From assembly GCF_022458895.1 (NCBI RefSeq), contig NZ_JAINFL010000004.1, forward strand, positions 248,001 through 312,000: a stretch of 64,000 nt of DNA, in the 5' to 3' direction. The stretch's first letter is position 1; the number at the start of each line of letters is the position of its first letter. Shown here piece after piece: positions 30,301 through 37,339 of the stretch. A program made the translations under genes and the position numbers. This DNA is from Roseihalotalea indica. Its GTDB lineage: Bacteria; Bacteroidota; Bacteroidia; Cytophagales; Cyclobacteriaceae. The notes beneath the pieces were generated by a model. That model was not told the DNA's origin. It searched no databases and saw nothing but the letters and a program-made list of their open reading frames with translations.

Positions 30301-30462
30301 ATTATCGGGAAAATAACTAATTTAAATGGAAAAACCGTTTTAGCTGAAAAAACAGGCTTGCATTTAGTCTTTGATTTGAGCAAACTCAAAGAAGGAATTT
30401 ACTTGCTTACCATCAAAGATAGATATCATACACACACCAGAAAGATTATAAAAACGAACTAA
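24355..30462 (+). CDS. Giant BspA-like/DUF285 adhesin with PKD-type and DUF5018-like repeats and T9SS sorting domain
   Basis: 2035 residues from ATG 24355 (a TTG lies 15 bases upstream), with a signal peptide ending VSLAQ. Three blocks each begin with a PKD-like strand (VDWGDG...THTYSSAGTYTISISG) followed by BspA-type DUF285 repeats of about 23 residues (FNQDIGxWDVSNVTNMSxMF): 8, 5 and 6 copies. Interleaved are ten DUF5018-like repeats of about 85 residues (IDTxxHTIxVxVAYGTDVTxL...FSNPVTYTVTAEDxSTxQEW): three after block 1, one after block 2, six after block 3. The C-terminus (VYPNPTNHLLSV ... LKEGIYLLTIKD) is a Por/T9SS type-A sorting domain, so the protein should be exported across the outer membrane and surface attached. 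Adhesion is inferred from family. Confidence 0.9.
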   Translation: MKVAYKLSQLFIFLLFAQVSLAQEPFITTWQVAGSDLQVKIPTTGEGYNYSVDWGDGHVATHISGDTAHTYSSAGTYTISISGDFPRIYFDFDNSIRSKILSVEQWGDIKWASMEKAFYGCSRLTIPATDVPDLSNVTDMSYMFGWADALNQNIGYWDVSNVTNMSNMFNSASNFNQDLSQWDVSNVTNMSYMFKFSDAFNQDIGDWDVSNVTDMSWMFYHATAFNQNIGNWDVSNVTNMDHMLGFTNVFNQSIGSWDVSNVTNMSLMFYYAKAFNQDISNWNVSSVINMNGMFHNAQVFNQNIGNWNVGNVTDMNRMFWSAEAFDQNLGNWNIQNVSGLDYMFYSAALTQANYDSTLIGWSTQEVKRDLVLRASASYCLGSDARNKLIDHYGWNISDYGRHPDCELSYTFIHSFVLESQLSEAIIDTINHTVSVKVANGTDISALAPAITISEGATIYPSSESMADFSNPVTYRVTAEDGMTWQEWTVTIIEYKQDEGLSAATDFLSFFLSEQSNDAIIDSINHHININVAQGTDITSLIPAFTLSQGASASPGSGTKVDFSAPVYYIITAADDTNTQTWTVVVTKDSETQSSNTDIFSFKLNTQTSSTIIDTASHIINAVVAFGTDVTALIPTFTLDEEAEIFPASGLKQNFSGSVIYKVTAEDGTVQDWTINISSARPLVTTWEVTSSDLQITIPTYNRYIYNYDVDWGDGKKDVGITGNATHRYDSAGIYTVSISGDLHRIYFDNKGDKDQLLTIEQWGEIEWRSMEKAFMGCSRLTIPATDAPDLSGVTNMSYMFYGATSFNQDISHWDVSNVDKMSWIFYQAETFNQDISSWNVSNVTDMSYMFSWADNFNHDIGSWDVSNVVDMSYMFYNALSFNQDISDWNVGNVKRMKWMLSYAEAFNQNLGLWNIINVTNMDELFSFTALSQNNYDSTLIGWAKKTVKPNIRIRSHVTYCLGANSREKLIATYQWEINDDGKAPECISSSANITSFIFNEKNGTPIIDFFNRTIDVKAAFNTDLSKLKPTLTISEGASIIPASETEQNFSGPVIYKITAEDGTVQDWTINISSARPLVTTWEVTSSDLQITIPALSILDDTHTVDWGDGRKDVGITGNATHRYDSAGIYTVSISGDLHRIYFNNKGDKDQLLTIEQWGEIEWGSMEKAFMGCSRLTIPATDAPDLSGVTNMSYMFYGATSFNQDISHWDVSNIIDMYGMFSHAETFNQDISSWNVSNVTSISMLFYNARSFNQPLSQWDVSNVTHMSWTFSGANSFNQDISQWDVSKVVNMSRMFSSNSIFNQDISQWDVSNVTTMDYMFWWASAFDQNIGSWDISNVISMRSMFFGSSLSQHYYDDILLGWATQEVHKGVNFGTPTSYCRGIEARDKLVNTYKWEIRDQGSYCSPENDFVTFGLNGQTGLPTIDKVNHTISIEVVHGTDVRDLIPTFTLSNGASTYPNKGTEVDFTHPFTYTVTASDGVTEQPWTIVVSVSKQEVASNTATNFLAFELSMQTKMASIDTVNHTIAVEVAYGTNITALNTDFILSEGAKAIPASNTIIDFSNPVIYTVTAEDESTTQEWTVTIFVAANTSTDFTLFTLSEQTKSAKIDTATHTISVKVAYGTDVTTLAPSFILSEGATAIPTSDSVVDFSNPVTYTVTAEDDSTTQEWNVLVFVAKATPLSTATNFLDFELYDFSEEALIDTLEHTIKVVMDFGVNVTKLKPVFSLSKGASSIPASDSVVDFSIPVTYTVTAEDDSTAQDWVITVSVAANTATDFTSFTLSEQTENANIDTATHTISVTVASSTNVTTLSPIYTLSEGATALPGSDSILDFSTPVIYTVTAADDSTAQEWTVFVFLAEQSEKLSTETDFLSYDLREQSKEAVINTEDHTVFLEVAYGTDVTALAPSFILSEGATAIPTSDSVVDFSNPVTYTVTAEDDSTTQEWSVTVSSEEQVLGIEDLYLECEVYPNPTNHLLSVKSITSIIGKITNLNGKTVLAEKTGLHLVFDLSKLKEGIYLLTIKDRYHTHTRKIIKTN
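26311..26885 (+). repeat. Internal near-identical duplication in adhesin, copy 1
   Basis: About 575 bases recur at a constant offset of 1185 bases at 27496-28070. They are almost identical except for a ~30-base patch near 26447-26480 and part of the DUF285 region near 26807-26835. It covers the end of a DUF5018-like repeat, the PKD-like domain and the first DUF285 units. This is the trace of a recent duplication or gene conversion. Confidence 0.9.
27496..28070 (+). repeat. Internal near-identical duplication in adhesin, copy 2
   Basis: Partner of 26311-26885. The shared sequence includes the linker TVQDWTINISSARPLVTTWE and the complete GNATHRYDSAGIYTVSISG segment. It begins block 3 of the protein. 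Confidence 0.9.
29206..29364 (+). repeat. Near-identical DUF5018-like unit, copy 1
   Basis: 159 bases that match 30034-30192 with about three differences, whereas other DUF5018-like units in the same gene have diverged widely at the nucleotide level. Confidence 0.9.
30034..30192 (+). repeat. Near-identical DUF5018-like unit, copy 2
   Basis: Partner of 29206-29364 (offset 828 bases); it forms the last repeat before the C-terminal sorting domain. Confidence 0.9.
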
Positions 30463-30466
30463 GTTT

Positions 30467-30498
30467 TGCTTTAGCACGAAGTAACATAAGCTAAAGCA
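30467..30498 (+). terminator. Possible hairpin terminator after the adhesin gene
   Basis: TGCTTTAGC (30467-30475) and GCTAAAGCA (30490-30498) form a perfect 9-bp stem with a 14-base loop. There is no T-tract, so function is uncertain. Confidence 0.4.
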
Positions 30499-30527
30499 TG
30501 CTCAAGATGTATTGGTCTAACCCCCTA

Positions 30528-31177
30528 TTACTTGGAGACGGATTCTACAAATTGAAATAAGTATGTTTTTCTGTTTTTCGGAATAAAACATGATTCATTT
30601 TTAGGATGAGCAGGTAATGACGTACCCAGTTGAAAGAAGTAATTATTTGGACTGGTATAGCCAATTCCTGAATGTATTCTTTCCAGGTTATAGAATTCTA
30701 CAAACTGATCTATGATTTGCCCAGCATGCTCAATATTGAAAAATTCATACACATTAAAAACTGCTTTTTTGATAATAGCATGGTAGGATTCTATATGGCC
30801 ATTATCCTGTGGTGTAGCTACATGAGAAAACTCCTGCTGCACATCAATTTCCTTTAGATATTCCCTAACTATTTTAGCTTCAAACTGAGCGCCATTATCA
30901 CTTCTAATAGTAATTTTATTAGGCAAACAATAAAAACTCGCTACAGCCTGAATTAAATCAATCACATCATTTTTCTGATATTATACTGTAAGCGGTTCCC
31001 CGCCGGGAGCCATCCCAAAATAGCACAGGTCTTAATATCTATAACAGACAACAAATAAGCCATTCTACCAGCCGCATGAATCCAAATAAACTTGATCGCA
31101 GGAGGACTCCATTGAACTGTGCTTTTTAATTTTTTCGTTGTTGCTGCTAAGATGTAAATATGTGGGAAACTCAGCAA
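30528..31177 (-). pseudogene. IS3-family transposase (orfB) remnant
   Basis: Two overlapping frames encode consecutive parts of an integrase-core (rve, DDE) transposase. The upstream frame (31177 to 30962) has IKFIWIHAAGRMAYLLSVID and ILGWLPAGN. The downstream frame (30965 to 30528) carries TIRSDNGAQFEA, PQDNGHIESYHAIIKK and FYNLERIHSGIGYTSP. A frameshift at about 30962-30966 separates them, and the N-terminal part (helix-turn-helix, first catalytic region) is absent. Dead and truncated element. Clear terminal inverted repeats were not found. Confidence 0.85.
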
Positions 31178-31205
31178 GAGTTTTCCATATATTCACATCC
31201 TCCAC

Positions 31206-32461
31206 CTAGATTTTCAAATGTCGGTCAAGCCGCTCTTCATAAATGATCGTTAACTGTTGGATCACCAAGGCCCAGTTGTGCACCGGCATCGTCCACTTAC
31301 CCATAATATTCCTAGAGAGCAAGTAGATCAGTTTGAGCACGGCTTGGTCGGACGGAAACACCCCCTTGTTTTTCGTATGCTTTCTGATTTGCCGATGGTA
31401 GCGCTCTATCGGGTTGTTGGTGTAGATAGCCTTACGGATGACAGGCGGAAAATCAAAGTAGGTAGCCAGTCTTTCCCAATTGTTGATCCAAGACCGTACG
31501 ACAATAGGGTACTTGGCTTTCCATCGTTCCTCTAGCTTGAGTAGATGCGTTTCGGCTTCTTCCAAACGGCTGGCTTGGTAGATGGCCTTCAAGTTTTTAA
31601 GCATTTGCTTGCTATCTTCATGCGTGACATAGCGCAGACTGTTACGGATTTGATGGACGATGCACAACTGCACCCGAGTCTTAGGGAAGATACTTTCTAT
31701 GGCCTCGAAAAAACCTGTTAGGTTATCTGTACAGCAAATCAGTACATCTTCCAATCCACGCCCCTGCAAGTCACTCAATACGCTCAGCCAGAACTTAGAT
31801 GATTCATTCTCACCTAGGTATAATCCCAGTAACTCTTTGTGTCCGTCTACGCGGATTGCCAGCACGTTATACATCGCTTTACTTTCCACCCGACCATTCT
31901 CTCGTACCTTAGAACAGCGTCTAGATAAACAATTGGATACAGGGGCTCTAAAGGCCGACTACGCCAAGCTTTCAGTTCGGGAATAACCTTGTCGATAATC
32001 TGACTTAACTTACCCGAAGCGGCAGCCGCGCTGATACATCCAAATCGTATATCTCGGACAGGTGCGCTTGGATGTCCGAATAGTGGCCGGCACCCGGCTC
32101 ATCCCGCGAGCGTAGAGTGTGATGATCTTCTCTTCTAAATCATCCCCTAAATAAACCTCGCGCTTACCCACAATCTTGGGCTCAAAACTACCCTGACGGT
32201 CACGCGGGGGGTGTAGTTCAATAGGCCCACTACTGGTCTTAACTTTCTTACGACTTTTGCCATTGCGACGGTTCCCTTTACCTCGTTCTACTTCACCTAG
32301 ATGATGCTCTAGCTCGCCTTCTAATGCCTTCTCTAAAAATCGCTTCAGCAGCGGGGTCAGTACCCCTTCTTTACCTAGCAATCCTTGACCATCCTTTAAG
32401 TTTTGGACAGTGGCCGCGCCATAACCTCTTCCTCAAACTTGTTGAAATCGAAATCTTTCAT
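31206..32461 (-). pseudogene. IS256-family (mutator-type) transposase, multiply frameshifted
   Basis: Minus-strand fragments in order: MKDFDFNKFEEEVMARPL from ATG 32461, then after a frameshift near 32395 GKEGVLTPLLKRFLEKALEG...GNRRNGKSRKKVKTSSGPIE...DRQGSFEPKIV...LEEKIITLYARGMS. Another frame break near 32090 precedes IIDKVIPELKAWRSRPLEPL, and a third break near 31900 precedes YNVLAIRVDGHKELLGLYLG...FWLSVLSDLQGRGLEDVLIC...AIYTNNPIERYHRQIRK. All are classic IS256 transposase segments. At least three frameshifts make it inactive. It directly abuts the IS3 remnant. Confidence 0.9.
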
Positions 32462-32495
32462 GTGTCAAAATTATTAAACTAGGACTTTTGACACA
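32461..32495. repeat. Inverted repeat at IS256-type right end
   Basis: TGTGTCAAAA (32461-32470) and TTTTGACACA (32486-32495) are exact complements flanking the transposase start codon. TGTGTCAAAA-type sequence is typical of IS256-family termini. The matching left end is not present near 31200, so the other end of the element is lost. Confidence 0.6.
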
Positions 32496-32570
32496 GTTCA
32501 GTGAAGTGACTCATTGAGTGAATAACCTCCGTTCAAAGTCAGAAGTTTTAATTGGAATTAGCTTTCAATT

Positions 32571-33788
32571 TTATTCTTTAGACCGGATCTTTTTATTTCT
32601 AAGTAGCCGGTAACCGACACTCCACTCAATAAAATCAGATTCTTTGAGGCTATTGGCCCGAAGGTTAATGCCTATAAAAAAGTTTTCCCACATATGATAT
32701 TTTATTCCAATCCGGTAGTACACCCAGGAGTTAACGTCCGGGATTTTCTTCCGAAGAATATAAAAGCCCGGCTGTAGCATCAATGATACTCGATGAACCA
32801 CCAACTCGTAAGAAGGGTAAACACTCATAGCCAAATGACTTACAAAAGGCACATCTATGTCATCCAACTCACCATCTTGTACATCCAGTTGAGCATTAAG
32901 TGTACCGTTATAAGCGAGCGTTGCACCTACTCCGAGCTTGGATTTATATGATACATGATAGTTCGCTACTGCGGAAAATCCGACAATCGGAAAGTAAACC
33001 CCGGAATACTTCTTTTTTAAGTCAACGTTAGAAGTATCAATAAAGACCTGTTTGGTGCCGGCAAATGCTGAGAAATCATATTCAAAGCGAGCGCGGTACT
33101 CGGGAAAGGCAGATTTATCGAAGGTTGGGGTGTCTTCCTGTAAATTGTAGCGCAATCGTAATCGCGGAGCCAAAACGTTAAGTCCGAAATTAGGTTTTTT
33201 CAAAGCACCATTAGAAAAATGCGTCACTGAAAAACCCAGGTCCCCGCTGAGCGTTTCCGTGAAATTGTATTCGTAGTTCATACCCAGGTCAATGTAGGCG
33301 GTTTCTCCGGCTCCAATAGCAATATTGTATTGATTGTCTTTAGCATTAAAGGGCTCCCAGTTGAAGGTAAAACCAAAACTTAGGCTATAGTTGAACGAGG
33401 ATTTCTCCCAACGCCGAAATGGGCCGATAAAAAATCCGTATAGGGCAATAGGATAACCCAACTCTTTTCGGTTGAAGAAGTCTGCTATGTAAACACCTCC
33501 CCCCCAGCGGGGAAAATGATAGCGTTGCTCCCATACATGTTTACCGTTAGTCTGATAGGCTAACTGGGCTGAGAAAGCCTGAAAGTCATCAATAGCATCG
33601 ACCGCCGCATTCGTGCCACGTACGAATTTGTTGGTAGGAAGCACTGTCCCCAATTGGTAAAAAACCCCTATACTCCAATATTTCTTCCTGACTACTGCAG
33701 TATAAACAGGTTGGCTATTGCTGTAAGAAACGGTAATACATAGTAAAACGACAGTAATCTGTACAATTTTAAAGGCTGTAATCTTCAT
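32571..33788 (-). CDS. PagL-like lipid A 3-O-deacylase/acyloxyacyl hydrolase family outer-membrane protein
   Basis: 405 residues with a signal peptide (IVQITVVLLCITVSYSNSQ). The body alternates short amphipathic strands typical of an outer-membrane barrel. It has the PagL-type active-site pattern THFSNGALKKPNFGLN, with His190 and Ser192 spaced as in PagL and the following Pro-Asn-Gly-Asn strand. PagL removes the 3-linked acyl chain from lipid A. This protein is about twice PagL's length, so its substrate could be different. It lies 178 bases downstream of an operon of lipid-related genes on the same strand. Confidence 0.75.
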   Translation of the reverse strand: MKITAFKIVQITVVLLCITVSYSNSQPVYTAVVRKKYWSIGVFYQLGTVLPTNKFVRGTNAAVDAIDDFQAFSAQLAYQTNGKHVWEQRYHFPRWGGGVYIADFFNRKELGYPIALYGFFIGPFRRWEKSSFNYSLSFGFTFNWEPFNAKDNQYNIAIGAGETAYIDLGMNYEYNFTETLSGDLGFSVTHFSNGALKKPNFGLNVLAPRLRLRYNLQEDTPTFDKSAFPEYRARFEYDFSAFAGTKQVFIDTSNVDLKKKYSGVYFPIVGFSAVANYHVSYKSKLGVGATLAYNGTLNAQLDVQDGELDDIDVPFVSHLAMSVYPSYELVVHRVSLMLQPGFYILRKKIPDVNSWVYYRIGIKYHMWENFFIGINLRANSLKESDFIEWSVGYRLLRNKKIRSKE

Positions 33789-33966
33789 AGCATAGCTCGG
33801 TATCGGGCTTCACTGAATTTGTCTACATAGTGCAAGGATTTCTAGACAAAAAAACCTGAATACTATTTTGCTGAAGGAAGTGTTTATCAGCTCGTTAAAG
33901 TAATCTATTGTGTACAAGCTGACATTGGTGTTTAGATAGTCTGCTTTAAATAAAATGTGGGATGAT

Positions 33967-34719
33967 TTATCTTCCTTGCTCATCGAGGAGGAGAGTGCGG
34001 CTCCTTAAAATTTTTAGGGTAAAGTATAGAATCACTGCCACCACAACTCCGCTGATCCAAACCCAATCCGTCTCAATCAGTACGCTATCTACCCAAAGGC
34101 GAGGTATAGTCTCAAAGAGAAAGAAGACTAGGAAAATGTAGAGTACGCTGTTTTTTTCTTTTTTAAGTACTTTCTTGTAGCTGAAGGGCCAGGTAGAAGA
34201 CTTCCATTGTCGGAAATCAGGAATAAATGCGGGAGTATGATCTGCCCAAGCAGTATATTTCTCGCCGAATTTAGCTCGTAAAAATTGCTCTTCGGCAAAC
34301 ATAATCCGTTCGTAATAGATCCAGTAAATCAGTGCGAAAACCACGATAAACCACCCACTGTGTGTGAGCATTCCCACTCCTAACCACATTAGAAAATTAC
34401 CCAGATACAAAGGGTGCCGCACCACCGAGTATATTCCGGAGGTATTTAAAGTATCAGCAACTTGTTCCTTGGTATTTCGCCCCGATGTATTAGCGGGAGT
34501 ATGACCTACCGTGTATATTCTTATCAACAATCCCAGTAGGGTCACCAGCAGGCAAACGAAGGGATAACTTGTTTCCCCTACACCTTGAGTAAGTGATGAG
34601 GAGAGCATTGTATGCTGAAAAGCCAATACCCAGCCGGGCAACAGGATGGCAAACGGTAATATCCCTCTGAATTTAAATAGGAAGTTGCCCTGCTGTTTCA
34701 TTTCTTCTAGTAATGCCAT
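33967..34719 (-). CDS. Isoprenylcysteine carboxyl methyltransferase-like integral membrane protein
   Basis: 250 residues from ATG 34719, which leaves a 4-base gap after the upstream stop codon; the longer frame start at 34755 would overlap the neighbour by 32 bases. Several membrane segments. The ICMT/PEMT-family core is clear: SVVRHPLYLGNFLMWLGVG, and YYERIMFAEEQFLRAKFGEKY, the SAM-binding/catalytic C-terminal part. Such bacterial proteins methylate lipids or small molecules; the substrate here is unknown. It is in an operon with the START and PAP2 genes. Confidence 0.85.
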   Translation of the reverse strand: MALLEEMKQQGNFLFKFRGILPFAILLPGWVLAFQHTMLSSSLTQGVGETSYPFVCLLVTLLGLLIRIYTVGHTPANTSGRNTKEQVADTLNTSGIYSVVRHPLYLGNFLMWLGVGMLTHSGWFIVVFALIYWIYYERIMFAEEQFLRAKFGEKYTAWADHTPAFIPDFRQWKSSTWPFSYKKVLKKEKNSVLYIFLVFFLFETIPRLWVDSVLIETDWVWISGVVVAVILYFTLKILRSRTLLLDEQGR

Positions 34720-34723
34720 GATT

Positions 34724-35449
34724 TTATCGCTTCGTTGAGATTGCAGGTTCTTCAATCAAATACTTTAAATTTTTCATAGTCTTCAGCGGCCCCTGTTCTA
34801 CGGCCATATTATAGAGCCACACCGGAATATCTCCACCTGGTTCGGTCGTCACTTCATAGACAATGCTTAATTTGTCTGGGCTGATTGGGTTGATTTTCCA
34901 GAGTGATGTAAAATGATGAATAACGGCATACTGATCATGAGTATCGATTATTGGTACGGCAGAAGATTGAGAATATAGTATGCCGGTGTCATCCATTTTT
35001 TGGGAAGACCTGACGGTGAGTATCCGGTCCTTAAAAGGAAAGGGAAAATCCGTGATTACCTGGTATTCTAAGATAGAATCTCCCGCTTTTGAGAGCTGAG
35101 TAGAAGAAATACAACGGTAAACCCAATCCGTATACCCTTTTACATCCTGTAATCGTGCCTGGAGGTTTTCTAAACTTCCGTGGATATTCAGCATCATGCG
35201 TACGCTCTTATATCCATTGGGATTATCCTTGACAAATACACGGATAGAATCTTGCTCATCAATCAATTGCCAATGACTGGCTGTCAGATTAAGCATAACT
35301 TTATTCTCTGGATTAGCCATTGAAGAGCATTCCGTAATTTGTGCAGGCTGTTGCTCCAGGGATACTGATAATTTTGTAATACACTCAATTCTGTAAAGTA
35401 TAGCTGTGATTCCGAACAGGAAACGAAGAGTTATAAACATACATGGCAT
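34724..35449 (-). CDS. START-domain lipid-binding protein, membrane anchored
   Basis: 241 residues. An N-terminal hydrophobic segment (LRFLFGITAILYRI) precedes a START/Bet v1-like domain of about 190 residues, recognisable from WQLIDEQDSIRVF, LQDVKGYTDWVYRC, ITDFPFPFKDRILTVRSS, the central HHFTSLWKINPISPDKLS, and TEPGGDIPVWLYNMAVEQGP. START domains bind a lipid in a hydrophobic cavity. Encoded between a PAP2 phosphatase and a membrane methyltransferase, it may present a lipid substrate to them (inference). Confidence 0.85.
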   Translation of the reverse strand: MPCMFITLRFLFGITAILYRIECITKLSVSLEQQPAQITECSSMANPENKVMLNLTASHWQLIDEQDSIRVFVKDNPNGYKSVRMMLNIHGSLENLQARLQDVKGYTDWVYRCISSTQLSKAGDSILEYQVITDFPFPFKDRILTVRSSQKMDDTGILYSQSSAVPIIDTHDQYAVIHHFTSLWKINPISPDKLSIVYEVTTEPGGDIPVWLYNMAVEQGPLKTMKNLKYLIEEPAISTKR

Positions 35450-35476
35450 GACAATACGTTTTAAATAGATAAATAT

Positions 35477-36331
35477 TTAATGAGGACTTATCAATAGATT
35501 AAAGCCAACCACACCCTCGTAATAAATAGGTGTAACTATCAGGCTCGAAGCTTTTTCCTTGCTATCATTTCTTTCCGGAAAGATTAAGTAAGCCACATTG
35601 GTGGATAGAATGCCAATACCTGCCCCAACCAATACGTCGGAAAGCCAGTGCTTATTATTCATCATACGCAAGGCTCCTACTGCCGTAGCAGTAGTGTACG
35701 CTCCGATGCTATACCATGGGCTTAGATGACCCAACTCTTTATGCATGAAGGTAGCCGATACAAATGCTTGGGTCGTGTGCCCCGAAGGAAATGATTTAAA
35801 ATTACTCTGATCAGGGCGTTCAATATGGGTAAATTGTTTCAGTGGAAGCACCACCGCCTGAGAAAGTGCTTCTGCCGTAAGCAGCCGAAGCGTTTGAGCC
35901 ATAAAACGATGCTGGGTCTTTATACCAGTGGCTTTTAAACCGTATACCGCAACGATTGGCATATATTGCAGGTAATCGTCGGCACTGGTATGAAAATTAG
36001 GGATCGCCTTCTGACGTGCCTGCTGGACGTCATATTTATCAAAAACACGGTTATCGTTGAACGTCAATAATCCGCCAGTGATTAAAAATGTGGGAGCAGC
36101 TATCGTTTTGTACAGGATTGACTGAGTCCATGAAGAGGAATTTACCAGAGCATCCATGGGAATCATACCTGACCGGAACTCCGACCTATATTCTTTGCTA
36201 GGCTGAGATAAAGTGCTGTCGTAGTTAGGTGGCACTGAATACTGGGCCGTTGCTGAAGCACTGTTCAGCCATAGGACTACCAGTACGGATAGTTTACACC
36301 AGCCCCAAAATCTATATATCCGCAAAATCAT
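35477..36331 (-). CDS. PAP2-family lipid phosphatase
   Basis: 284 residues from ATG 36331, giving a signal peptide (LSVLVVLWLNSASATAQ); the frame opens at 36373. All three phosphatase motifs are present: K165...R172-P173 (KQFTHIERP), the catalytic PSGH (His185) and R222xxxxxH228-x-S-D (RMMNNKHWLSD). Related to LpxE/LpxF-type and undecaprenyl-pyrophosphate phosphatases. It probably removes a phosphate from a membrane lipid such as lipid A. First gene of the PAP2-START-methyltransferase operon (gap 27 bases to START). Confidence 0.9.
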   Translation of the reverse strand: MILRIYRFWGWCKLSVLVVLWLNSASATAQYSVPPNYDSTLSQPSKEYRSEFRSGMIPMDALVNSSSWTQSILYKTIAAPTFLITGGLLTFNDNRVFDKYDVQQARQKAIPNFHTSADDYLQYMPIVAVYGLKATGIKTQHRFMAQTLRLLTAEALSQAVVLPLKQFTHIERPDQSNFKSFPSGHTTQAFVSATFMHKELGHLSPWYSIGAYTTATAVGALRMMNNKHWLSDVLVGAGIGILSTNVAYLIFPERNDSKEKASSLIVTPIYYEGVVGFNLLISPH

Positions 36332-36467
36332 ATGAGAATAATCAATTAGTATATGCCAGGAAAAATCATCCAAGCTATAGCATTATAGTCTTCTTTATTG
36401 AACAAAAAGTAAGTATCAGGATAATTCAGGCACTCTGCTTTCTACAGTGCAAATTGGAGGCAAATAC

Positions 36468-36856
36468 TTAATCGTGGTCTTCCTGATCGTGGCCGGGCAA
36501 TTCACACTCACAGCCGGTATCATCATCCTCATGATTGCCTTGTTGGTCCATGTCTACTTCTTCCTTTAAAAAATTACCATCGCTCGCAATAAATGCTTTA
36601 GTCTCCAGGCTGTCCATGAGAAATACCGCTACGTAATCGTTACTGTCCGTTACACACCATAGTTCCGGGGTAACATCCGGATACTCATTAGCAAACGTGT
36701 AAGCTACTGTTTCCGGGATACTGTCACTCGTTACTGTAGGACAGGGGGTATCTTCGTGTTCGGGTCTTTATTCCTGCCAAAAAGATCAAGTTCTTCCAAT
36801 TGTGAGCAGGATACTATCGTAATTACTAGCAAGCTCAGGGATACCACATTTTTCAT
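36468..36856 (-). pseudogene. Frameshifted PepSY-like lipoprotein with acidic CEC tail
   Basis: On the minus strand ATG 36856 starts MKNVVSLSLLVITIVSCSQL, a lipoprotein signal. At about 36755-36775 the frame breaks and continues in another frame with PCPTVTSDSIPETVAYTFAN, YPDVTPELWCV and DSNDYVAVFLMDSLETKAF, the one-repeat PepSY-like pattern also seen in the protein at 55719. It ends in an acidic tail, EDDDTGCECELPGHDQEDHD. Without one indel it would be about 130 residues. Either a pseudogene or a sequencing slip. It is convergent with nothing and follows the same direction as the PAP2 operon. Confidence 0.7.
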
Positions 36857-37339
36857 AGGTACTCAGGTTTAGGTAAAATATTCATTCAAATCAACTATTC
36901 AATTCTGGAGGATTTCTGGAGAGACTAAAAAAGTGTAATTATATTCTCTCCAACCCACAACAAGGTTATTTCTAATTCAGCACGCAGCCTTTTCCTAGAT
37001 GGTTGGTTATAAAAAAATAAACTTTCAACCAACCCTTCATCAATACACTGCATGTAGGTAAAAAAAATTTCATAACAAATATCGCTAGCGGTACAGTGAA
37101 AACCGCAGAGCCTTTCTAATCACACATTTTTATGACTAAATAAATATGAAGCCTATTGCCCTGCTAGGCACTCATCAACGTTTATCAAGTACAACAGAAG
37201 TAAGAGTTTTGGATTGTTGTTAATTCTCTCATTTCATAATCACGCTTATTTTTAAGTTAATGTATCATTTCATCAGATACTCAACCAACCATTTTCTTTC
37301 TTGCTGCGTGTAGAAAAATGAAAAGGTCATTACCTAACT
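36857..37339. other. Intergenic region before the ECF sigma operon
   Basis: 483 AT-rich bases separating the divergent PepSY-like remnant and sigma gene. I find no ORF or strong repeat. The sigma operon promoter must be here. Confidence 0.4.

Noticed and set aside
31257..31986. Plus-strand ORFs across the IS256 remnant
   Set aside because: They are shadows of the degenerate transposase on the minus strand and show no domain.
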